Assembly (NCBI GenBank): GCA_016935045.1
Contig: JAFGRS010000405.1
Coordinates: 1 to 5,231 of the forward strand
Direction: 5' to 3'
DNA length: 5,231 nt
Source: Lentisphaeria bacterium
Lineage (GTDB): Bacteria > Verrucomicrobiota > Lentisphaeria > Oligosphaerales > JAFGRS01
Position 1 is the stretch's first letter; every line of letters begins with the position of its first letter. A program made the translations under genes and the position numbers. This document shows, one piece after another, positions 1 to 5,231 of this stretch. The notes below the pieces were generated by a model. That model was not told the origin of the DNA. It worked only from the letters and a program-made list of their open reading frames with translations, and did no database searches.

Positions 1-104
1 AGGGCGAAGCTCCTGCTGAGCCGATTCCCCTGGAGGGCGAAGCTCCTGCTGAGCCGATTCCCCTGGAGGGCGAAGCTCCTGCTGAGCTGGCCACCCGATT
101 CTGG
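1..104. repeat. 33-bp tandem direct repeat, two perfect copies plus a degenerate third
   Basis: Positions 1-33 and 34-66 are identical; each unit begins AGGGCGAAGCTCCTGCTGAG and ends CCGATTCCCCTGG. A third copy matches for its first 21 bases (67-87) and then diverges, although CCGATTC followed by TGG reappears at 95-104. The tract may continue to the left of the window. The unit is a multiple of three, so the frame starting at position 3 reads GEAPAEPIPLE repeatedly and stays open until TGA at 171-173. Each unit also contains a small inverted repeat, GCTC-CTGCT-GAGC, extended by one pair in the third copy. From memory, similar EGEAPAEP-coding repeats are scattered between genes in Planctomycetota and Verrucomicrobiota. 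I read this as an intergenic repeat and not as the end of a real gene, but a short upstream C-terminus cannot be excluded. Confidence 0.9.
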
Positions 105-197
105 AGCAGCCCTGCCCTGTGCACTCACGGGAGTTGGAAGTTACGGGATTCCCGGCCAGGGTATGGAGGCTGACGCAACACCTGCCCGAGCAGAGGA

Positions 198-305
198 ATG
201 GACAGATCCGTGCGAGACACAACGCCGTTTCGGGTACAGCGACGGTTCCTGCGGATTCTCCGGATGTTGCTGGCGGTTTCCGGCGGCTCCCTCGGAGCCC
301 GGGCT
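198..305 (+). other. Predicted signal peptide of the HzsA-related protein (residues 1-36)
   Basis: The N-terminus has a basic stretch (R12, R15, R16, R19, R22), then a short hydrophobic core around MLLAVSGG, then a small-residue segment ending A34-R35-A36, which fits a signal peptidase I A-x-A site just before A37. There is no lipobox cysteine. Export agrees with the CxxCH heme motif downstream, because c-type heme is attached outside the cytoplasmic membrane. The hydrophobic core is short, so the exact cleavage site is uncertain. Starting at Met23 (264) would remove the basic n-region, which argues for an upstream start. Confidence 0.65.
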
Positions 306-3300
306 GCCGGGACAGATCCCGTTCCCGATCTGGATGGCGCCCACTGGGTGTGGACCGAGCCCGGCGCTGCGGCCAGTGCCCCGGCCGCGACTCATGCCTT
401 TCGGACCTCCTGGGCGTTGCCCCCACTGCCCGAGGGGGTATCGGCCCGGCTCACGGTCACTGCCGACAACCTGCACGAGGTCTTTCTCAATGGCGCCCCG
501 GTGTGCCGGAACCTGACCGAACCCAACGCCTGGAACCGCCCCGTCACGGCCGCGGTGGGGACGCAGCTGCGCCCCGGGATCAACGCGCTGGCCGTTTCCG
601 CGGCCAACACCGCCCCCGGACCGGCGGGGCTGATCGCCAAACTGGCGATCGAACTCGGAGAGGCACGGCGCGAGGTGATCGTGACGGACGGAGAATGGCG
701 CTGCTCGGACCGGCCCTCGGCGGAGTGGCGGACCCCCGCCTTCGACGACTCCCGTTGGGCGCGGGTGTCCGTCCTTGGTCCCCTCGGCATTCCCCCATGG
801 GGGGACATGGGGTTGCCGGCGTCGTCGCGTCCTCCTCTTGACTTCGCCGGCGCGGCGTGGATTTGGCACGGCGAAGAAGGGAGCCCGTTGGGGGCATTTC
901 CCGAGGGGGCGCGCTATTTCCGGGCGGCATTCCGGGCGCCCGGGAGTCTGCGGGGCGGGCGGGCGGAGATCCTGATCGCGGCGGACAACCTGTTCACCCT
1001 GCACCTCAACGGCAAACGCGTGGGGCGCGGCAGCGAATGGAACGAGCCCTGCCGTTACGACGTCACCCGCTTCCTCGTGCCCGGTGAGAACCGCCTGGCG
1101 GTGCTCGCCACCAACACCCTCAACGGCCCGGCAGGAGTCCTGGCCAAACTCGTCCTCGCCCGACCCGGTGATGACCCCATCCTCCTCGCCAGCGGCAAGG
1201 CCTGGAAAACCCATTTCGAGGCATTTCCCGGCTGGGAGACGCCCGATTTCGACGACAGCGGCTGGGCGCCGGCCCGTGTCCTCGCTCCCTACGGCGAGGG
1301 GCCCTGGGGTACCCGCCTGACCATTCCCCGAGAGGCCGAGGCCCAGTACGAGTTCCCCCGCGCCGCGGCCCTCGACGACCCCCTCTTCCGCCCTGGAGTC
1401 GTCTTCATCCAGGGGGCCCTCAGCATGGGTGCCGCCGGGCAGAACTTCATCCAGAACATCGGCGTCAGCCGCGCCTACACCGAGTTCGACACCCCCTCCC
1501 CGGCGGCCCTTGGCGAGCGCCTCTACGCCCTGGAACCCTTTGCGCCCGGCGGCCGGGTCAGGCTGCTGCACGACGCGGCGGGGGGCGTGCTGGGATCCCC
1601 CTGCGTCTCCTACGAGGGTCGCACGGTCTACTTCACCATGGCGCCCCGCGGCGAGCCCTTCTTCCATCTCTTTGCGGTCGGTCTCGACGGTACGGGTCTG
1701 CGTCAGGTCACCGCCGGCCCGGTCCACGACTTCGATCCCGCGGAGATGCCCGACGGGCGCCTCGTGTTCGCCTCGACCCGTCTCGGCACCGCCGAGGAAT
1801 ACCACGGCGTGGCCGCCTTCTGCCTGTTCACCTGCCAGCCCGACGGATCAGCCATCCAGCCACTGACACGGCACATCGTCGGCGACCGCGAGCCCTGCAT
1901 CACGGCCGATGGCGGGCTCGCCTTCATCCGCTGCGACAACTTCATGGAACGTGCCAAGGTCGAAACCCACATCCACCGCACCCGCCTCGACGGCTCCTGC
2001 GGCGACCTCGCCATCGGGCCCGACCGCCCCCCCATCGACTTCCACGGCAGAACCGCGGCCGAAACCAGCTCGCGCTGGCTGCGCATCTTCGGGGCCGGCA
2101 GCCCGGCACCCCTGCCGGACGGACGCCTGGCTGCCATCTCCGAAAGCGGGGTGGTGGTGTCGGCCCAGCGCCGCGGCGTTCGAGTCTCCGCCTACGTGCC
2201 CTACGATCTGTCGGCGTTGCCGGACGGACGCCTGCTCTGCACGGCCCACGACCGAGCCCGCTTCTGCGTCCTGGATCCTGCCGACGGCAGTGTGGCCGAG
2301 GTGGTCAACAGCGAGGAGCTGGCCTTGCCGGACAGCGGCCGCGAGCCCCCGCGTCGGGGGTTCATCCGCGAGGACGTCCATTCCGTGGTCTTCGCGGGCC
2401 CGCGCCCCCGTCCCCGAGCGCTGCCCGATCTGGTCGGACCCGAGGCAGCCGCTGCCGTTGCGCCGACGGGCTACCTCTACTGCCAGAACGTCCGCAACAC
2501 CCGACACCGCGCGGCGGACGCGGGGCGTATCCGTGCCATCCGGGTGTACGAAGGACGCCCCTTCTCCCTGGTGCCCACGTCCACGATCTACGCCCACATC
2601 GGTACGGAGGGACGCGAGCTGGGCACGGTGCCGCTGGCCGCGGACGGTTCGTTCTATGTCGAGGTGCCGGCGGACCGGGCGTTGGCCCTGCAGGCCGTCG
2701 ACGCGGAGGGCCGCGGCATCATCAACGAGATGAGCTGGATTTACGTGCGCCCGGGGGAACGCCGCGCCTGCATCGGCTGCCATGCGGGGACCCAGAGCGC
2801 GCCGCCCGCCGGCACCATCCTGGCGGCCGCGGCCCGGCCCCTGCGTCTTCTCGGACGGGGCGAGCCGCACCGGTTTCGGGCCAACAACGCCGCCAACGGT
2901 GGCGTGCTCAACATGCAGATGCGGCGGTTTCGGGAGGCGGCCAGCATCAACCTGTATCGGCAGGAGTCCCTCGATGCGCCCGCGGTTGCTGCGCCGTTGC
3001 CGCCGGGACGGGCGGGGGAAGTCGCCGGGCTCTGCGACGGTCTGCGCGGCGGGTCTGCGGTGGAGCGTGAGGGGGCCGTGCGCCGCCTGGCCGTGTTGCG
3101 TGACCGGCGCGCGGTGCCGTCTCTGGTTCACGCTCTTCGGGATGCATCGGCCGAGGTCCGGGCCGGCGCTGCCGTGGCCCTGGCGAGCTGCGGTGATCGC
3201 CGGGCCGTACCGCCGCTGTTCGAGGCCCTCTCCGATCCGCACCCCGTGGTGGCCCAGGGCGCGCACATGGCGCTGGCCCAGCTGACGGGATTGGAGTTGA

Positions 3301-4628
3301 CCTTCGACGCCTTCGCGGCGGATCGGGGCAAACAGGCGGAGCACTGGCGGGCAGCGCTCGATCCGCCCGATTGGGTCAGCATCGAGACCGACCTGTGCCG
3401 GCGGCTCGAGGCCGGAGACCCGTCGGACCTGCAGCGGGCCGCGGAAGCCCTGGGCCACGTCGGCGGCCGGGCGGGCGCCGAAGCCCTGCTCGATGCACTC
3501 GGCCGCCATGCGGACGGCGACCTGCGCCTGGTGGAGAGCATCGCCCGGGCCCTGGGATACCTGCGGGACCCCCGGGCGGTCCCGGCCCTGGCCGCTGTGC
3601 TGCGCGACAATGCCCGGCGCAGCGCCGGCAAGGGAGCGCGGGAGTTCGGCGCCGCCCAGCGTCCGGTCTACCTCGCCGCGGCAGCCGCGGAGGCCCTCGG
3701 CTGGATGGACAGCGACGCCGCCGAAGCCGTGCTGGTGGAGGCCTTCCCCGGTCTCGGCCACTTCCAGGAATACACGTCCGCCTGCGGGGATCACGGCTGG
3801 CTGGTGGGGTGCCACTCCTCGGTCCTGCACTACCGTTTCCTCGAAGCCTTCGATGCCCTGGGCACGACCCTGCCGGAGACGTCCGTCCCGCCGCTGCTGC
3901 GCAGTCTGCCCATGGACAAGGACCGGGGGTTGCTCCACGAACGAGACAGCTACGAGACCCTGACGGCACGGGTTCTGCAGCGCAGCAGCTGTGCCGGGGC
4001 CGCCATCGAGAGCTGCCTGGCAGCGCTCGGGGACCCCGGTGCGCGGTCCGAACCGGCGCTGATCGAGGCCGTTAGCGTCAGCCCCCACGCGGAAGCCCAC
4101 GTCCGGCCCCACAGCCCTCCGGCCCGGGCCGCCCAGGTCCTCTCGGTGATCTGCCTGGACCGGGGCTACGCCCCCCGCGTCCGGGAGCGGTTGGCGGCAT
4201 TCCTCGACCAGGGTCCCTCCGAGACCCGCAGTTGGGTGTGTTTCCTGCTGATCCGTCTGCTCGGGTCCCTGCGGGACCGCGAGGCCGTCGCGCTTCTGCG
4301 CCGTGTGCTTGCGGAGGAACCCGACGAAGCCGCGATGGGGACCACGCAGCCGCCCAATCACTGGGTCTACACGGCCTGGAAACCCTTCTTCCGGGCCGCG
4401 GCGGCCCGGGCCCTGGGCGACATCGGCGCCGACGATACAGCCGACCTGCTGGTGGCCACCATCCGCAATCCCGGCAATGCCCCCGCCGTGCGCCAGGAGG
4501 CCGCCCGGGCATTGGCCCGCCTCGGACTCGATGCCGAGACGACCGCCGGCCTGCGCTCCCTCGCCGAAAGCTGCCCCGACCTGCCCTCCCGACTCGCCCT
4601 CCTCGAGGCCTGCATGCCCCCGCCCTGA
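198..4628 (+). CDS. HzsA-related secreted mono-heme protein with tandem beta-sandwich domains and C-terminal HEAT repeats
   Basis: This is a 1476-residue protein of unknown activity, probably exported and carrying one covalent c-type heme. In order it shows an N-terminal signal peptide (about 1-36); two related beta-sandwich domains (about 47-204 and 215-374) resembling galactose-binding or rhamnosidase N-terminal modules; a PD40/WD40-like propeller (about 385-740) with blades marked by PDGRLVFASTR and LPDGRLLCTAHD; the hydrazine-synthase-alpha middle domain (about 755-865) ending SWIYVRPGERRACIGCH; and HEAT-like repeats (about 943-1476). The start is the first ATG after an in-frame TGA at 171-173, with no other start codon between. 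No well-spaced Shine-Dalgarno is present: GAGG at 193-196 sits only one base before the ATG, so GTG 210 is a possible alternative. Authentic hydrazine synthase alpha is much shorter (roughly 800 residues), has a second heme in its C-terminal region and works with beta and gamma subunits; none of that is seen here. The domain calls are good, but the function is not known. Confidence 0.93.
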   Translation: MDRSVRDTTPFRVQRRFLRILRMLLAVSGGSLGARAAGTDPVPDLDGAHWVWTEPGAAASAPAATHAFRTSWALPPLPEGVSARLTVTADNLHEVFLNGAPVCRNLTEPNAWNRPVTAAVGTQLRPGINALAVSAANTAPGPAGLIAKLAIELGEARREVIVTDGEWRCSDRPSAEWRTPAFDDSRWARVSVLGPLGIPPWGDMGLPASSRPPLDFAGAAWIWHGEEGSPLGAFPEGARYFRAAFRAPGSLRGGRAEILIAADNLFTLHLNGKRVGRGSEWNEPCRYDVTRFLVPGENRLAVLATNTLNGPAGVLAKLVLARPGDDPILLASGKAWKTHFEAFPGWETPDFDDSGWAPARVLAPYGEGPWGTRLTIPREAEAQYEFPRAAALDDPLFRPGVVFIQGALSMGAAGQNFIQNIGVSRAYTEFDTPSPAALGERLYALEPFAPGGRVRLLHDAAGGVLGSPCVSYEGRTVYFTMAPRGEPFFHLFAVGLDGTGLRQVTAGPVHDFDPAEMPDGRLVFASTRLGTAEEYHGVAAFCLFTCQPDGSAIQPLTRHIVGDREPCITADGGLAFIRCDNFMERAKVETHIHRTRLDGSCGDLAIGPDRPPIDFHGRTAAETSSRWLRIFGAGSPAPLPDGRLAAISESGVVVSAQRRGVRVSAYVPYDLSALPDGRLLCTAHDRARFCVLDPADGSVAEVVNSEELALPDSGREPPRRGFIREDVHSVVFAGPRPRPRALPDLVGPEAAAAVAPTGYLYCQNVRNTRHRAADAGRIRAIRVYEGRPFSLVPTSTIYAHIGTEGRELGTVPLAADGSFYVEVPADRALALQAVDAEGRGIINEMSWIYVRPGERRACIGCHAGTQSAPPAGTILAAAARPLRLLGRGEPHRFRANNAANGGVLNMQMRRFREAASINLYRQESLDAPAVAAPLPPGRAGEVAGLCDGLRGGSAVEREGAVRRLAVLRDRRAVPSLVHALRDASAEVRAGAAVALASCGDRRAVPPLFEALSDPHPVVAQGAHMALAQLTGLELTFDAFAADRGKQAEHWRAALDPPDWVSIETDLCRRLEAGDPSDLQRAAEALGHVGGRAGAEALLDALGRHADGDLRLVESIARALGYLRDPRAVPALAAVLRDNARRSAGKGAREFGAAQRPVYLAAAAAEALGWMDSDAAEAVLVEAFPGLGHFQEYTSACGDHGWLVGCHSSVLHYRFLEAFDALGTTLPETSVPPLLRSLPMDKDRGLLHERDSYETLTARVLQRSSCAGAAIESCLAALGDPGARSEPALIEAVSVSPHAEAHVRPHSPPARAAQVLSVICLDRGYAPRVRERLAAFLDQGPSETRSWVCFLLIRLLGSLRDREAVALLRRVLAEEPDEAAMGTTQPPNHWVYTAWKPFFRAAAARALGDIGADDTADLLVATIRNPGNAPAVRQEAARALARLGLDAETTAGLRSLAESCPDLPSRLALLEACMPPP
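336..1319 (+). other. Tandem duplicated beta-sandwich (galactose-binding-like) domain pair
   Basis: Residues about 47-204 and 215-374 are two copies of one module offset by about 170 residues. Matching landmarks are HWVW (49-52) and AWIW (220-223); ADNLHEVFLNG (89-99) and ADNLFTLHLNG (262-272); LRPGINALAV and LVPGENRLAV, each followed by a GPAG and AKL segment; and PAFDDSRWA...PWG (180-202) and PDFDDSGWA...PWG (349-371). This pattern (tryptophan-rich opening strand, DN...LNG, PG-N-LAV, FDDS-W) is typical of the carbohydrate-binding-like jelly-roll modules found on secreted glycosidases such as alpha-L-rhamnosidases. No catalytic glycosidase domain follows. Sugar binding is inferred from the fold only. 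Confidence 0.75.
1350..2417 (+). other. PD40/WD40-like beta-propeller region of the HzsA-related protein
   Basis: Residues about 385-740 contain recurring propeller signatures: GSPCVSYEGRTVYFTMAPRGEPFFHLFAVGLDGTG, here cited as the span 466-500; DFDPAEMPDGRLVFASTR (511-528); EPCITADGGLAFIRCDNF (565-582) followed by HIHRTRLDGS; PAPLPDGRLAAIS (636-648); and DLSALPDGRLLCTAHD (670-685). Each has the D-G-x-hydrophobic-hydrophobic turn of TolB/PD40-type blades. The same arrangement, a propeller preceding and partly interleaved with a heme-bearing middle domain, is known for hydrazine synthase alpha and its planctomycete relatives. I cannot fix the number of blades by eye; at least five are suggested. 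Confidence 0.72.
2769..2783 (+). other. Single c-type heme attachment motif CIGCH (residues 858-862)
   Basis: C858-I-G-C861-H862 is the only CxxCH in the protein. It lies at the end of the hydrazine-synthase-alpha middle domain, directly after SWIYVRPGERRA, the sequence context that precedes the CxxCH in HzsA-related proteins. Both cysteines should form thioethers to heme, with H862 as the usual axial ligand. In the hydrazine synthase crystal structure, as I recall it, this heme is unusual: a tyrosine four residues after the histidine ligates the iron and the motif histidine binds zinc. Here the H+4 position is Q866, so that special arrangement is probably absent. Confidence 0.85.
3024..4625 (+). 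other. C-terminal HEAT-like repeat domain with a His/Cys-rich insert
   Basis: Residues about 943-1476 hold helical repeats of the PBS-lyase/HEAT type. Clear units are around 953-982, 983-1013 and 1014-1031 (for example DRRAVPSLVHALRD and DRRAVPPLFEALSD), 1076-1104, 1105-1137 (DPRAVPALAAVLRD), 1154-1183, 1341-1377 (DREAVALLRRVLAEE) and 1390-1443. Between the two halves, about 1185-1340 does not follow the repeat rhythm and contains CGDHGWLVGCHSS (1196-1208) and HYR (1211-1213). Such domains usually serve as protein-binding scaffolds. Where characterised hydrazine synthase alpha carries its second heme, this protein has the solenoid instead. Confidence 0.82.
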
Positions 4629-4706
4629 TCTCTCCCCTGGAGCCCGCGGTCCTCGGCGGTACGGTGCGGGGATGGGCGTTCCGCCTGCGCGCGGCGAGGG
4701 GGGGGG

Positions 4707-5231
4707 CTACCTCCCGGCGGCAGGCGAGTCCTGGTCCGTGGCCTGTCGGAGCCATTGGCGGTACTGGGTGGCCCAGGGTTCCCGCAAGGAGCGCAGGCTC
4801 ATGGCGTTGGCCTCGGGGTCATCGACGAAGGACTCCCGGGCGGGGTCCCAACCGAGTTCGCGTCCGAGTCTCATGGCGATGTTGACGAGGTGGCAGCAGG
4901 TGGCCGAGCGGTGTCCCACTTCGGGGGGGCAGACGGTTGGCTTCCGGCTGCGGATGCAGTCCAGCCAGTTGCCGTGATGGTCGTCGCTGCGGTAGAGGCG
5001 CACGGCATCGGGCCCGAGTTCGGACTCCGCCAGGGCCTCAGGCTGTGTCCGCAAGGCGCCCCGTTCGACACTCAGTTCTCCGATGCTGCCGTGGAAGCTG
5101 AGTCGGCTTGCCCCGGTCCGGCAGTGCACCTCGATACCCGGCTCGTACACCAGCGTGGCCTCCACCCGCGTGGCCGTGGTGAACAGGCCGCTCGCGGGCC
5201 AGTCGCCGGCGCCTCGGACCCGGCAGGGGCC
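4707..5231 (-). CDS. Gfo/Idh/MocA family oxidoreductase, C-terminal part (5' end outside the window)
   Basis: The frame is open from the right edge of the window to TAG at 4709-4707, giving 174 visible residues; the first possible start codon seen (GTG at 5165-5163) falls inside a continuous family-like sequence and is read as an internal valine. The visible part begins in the C-terminal beta-sheet domain (GLFTTATRVEATLVYEPG) and ends with the typical tail: DDHHGNWLDCIRSRKPTVCP (visible residues 83-102), EVGHRSATCCHLVNIAMRLG (104-123), LGWDPARESFVDDPEANAM and LREPWA. These mark NAD(P)-dependent oxidoreductases of the Gfo/Idh/MocA type, which act on sugars, inositols and related compounds. The N-terminal Rossmann fold and catalytic lysine motif lie beyond the edge, so the substrate cannot be guessed. 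Family members are usually about 350-450 residues, so well over half is missing. The gene converges on the HzsA-related gene with a 78-bp gap. Confidence 0.92.
   Translation of the reverse strand, partial: GPCRVRGAGDWPASGLFTTATRVEATLVYEPGIEVHCRTGASRLSFHGSIGELSVERGALRTQPEALAESELGPDAVRLYRSDDHHGNWLDCIRSRKPTVCPPEVGHRSATCCHLVNIAMRLGRELGWDPARESFVDDPEANAMSLRSLREPWATQYRQWLRQATDQDSPAAGR

Noticed and set aside
1..104. CRISPR array
   Set aside because: The 33-bp units follow each other directly with no unique spacers, so this is a simple tandem repeat.
134..167. Possible promoter (TTGGAA at 134-139 with TATGGA at 162-167)
   Set aside because: The spacing is about 22 bases, too long for a standard sigma-70 promoter, and both boxes match poorly. 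No convincing promoter is visible before the large gene.
119..841. Plus-strand overlapping frames near the start (119-841 and 163-516)
   Set aside because: They overlap the large gene in other frames, have low-complexity Arg/Gly/Pro-rich products and show no family resemblance.
141..1805. Minus-strand open frame of 554 codons
   Set aside because: It is antisense to the signal peptide, beta-sandwich and propeller regions, which have strong family motifs; no domain or signal is recognisable in the antisense product.
1848..4361. Minus-strand open frame of 837 codons antisense to the large gene
   Set aside because: It is a high-GC shadow: its composition is rich in Arg, Gly, Pro, Gln and His, it shows no recognisable domain, and it lies opposite a frame with clear propeller, heme and HEAT signatures.
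198..4628. True hydrazine synthase alpha subunit (hzsA)
   Set aside because: The protein is far longer, has a single CxxCH, ends in HEAT repeats in place of the second-heme region, and no beta or gamma subunit gene is visible next to it.
4629..4706. Possible bidirectional terminator in the convergent gap
   Set aside because: Only short imperfect stems are seen (for example CGCC 4682-4685 with GGCG 4693-4696), with no T-tract on either strand, so an intrinsic terminator cannot be supported.

Overview
The window is very GC-rich and holds one large complete gene, the 3' part of a second gene facing it, and a short repeat tract at the left edge. The gene content suggests a member of the PVC group (Planctomycetota, or a Verrucomicrobiota/Lentisphaerota relative). 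The reasons are a hydrazine-synthase-alpha-like (HzsA-related) secreted protein with a single c-type heme motif, a Gfo/Idh/MocA oxidoreductase with the C-terminal motif pattern common in those phyla, and a tandem repeat whose open frame reads GEAPAEPIPLE. This assignment rests on recognising family patterns, not on a search.

Layout: positions 1-104 hold a 33-bp direct repeat (two perfect copies and a broken third). Positions 105-197 are a short leader with no convincing promoter. Positions 198-4628 (+) encode a 1476-residue multidomain protein: signal peptide, two tandem beta-sandwich (galactose-binding-like) domains, a PD40/WD40-like beta-propeller, the HzsA middle domain ending in CIGCH, and about 530 residues of HEAT-like repeats. 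Positions 4629-4706 are a 78-bp convergent intergenic gap with a run of nine G. Positions 4707-5231 (-) are the C-terminal 174 residues of a Gfo/Idh/MocA family oxidoreductase whose 5' end lies beyond the right edge.

The two genes converge, so they are not one operon. The large protein is probably exported and carries covalent heme; its substrate and partners are unknown. It is not a plausible true hydrazine synthase: the C-terminal region where the enzyme carries its second heme is replaced by HEAT repeats, and no beta or gamma subunit gene is visible. The sugar-binding-like N-terminus and the neighbouring sugar-type oxidoreductase are compatible with a role in carbohydrate use, but that is inference. 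The most interesting feature is the domain architecture of the large protein.
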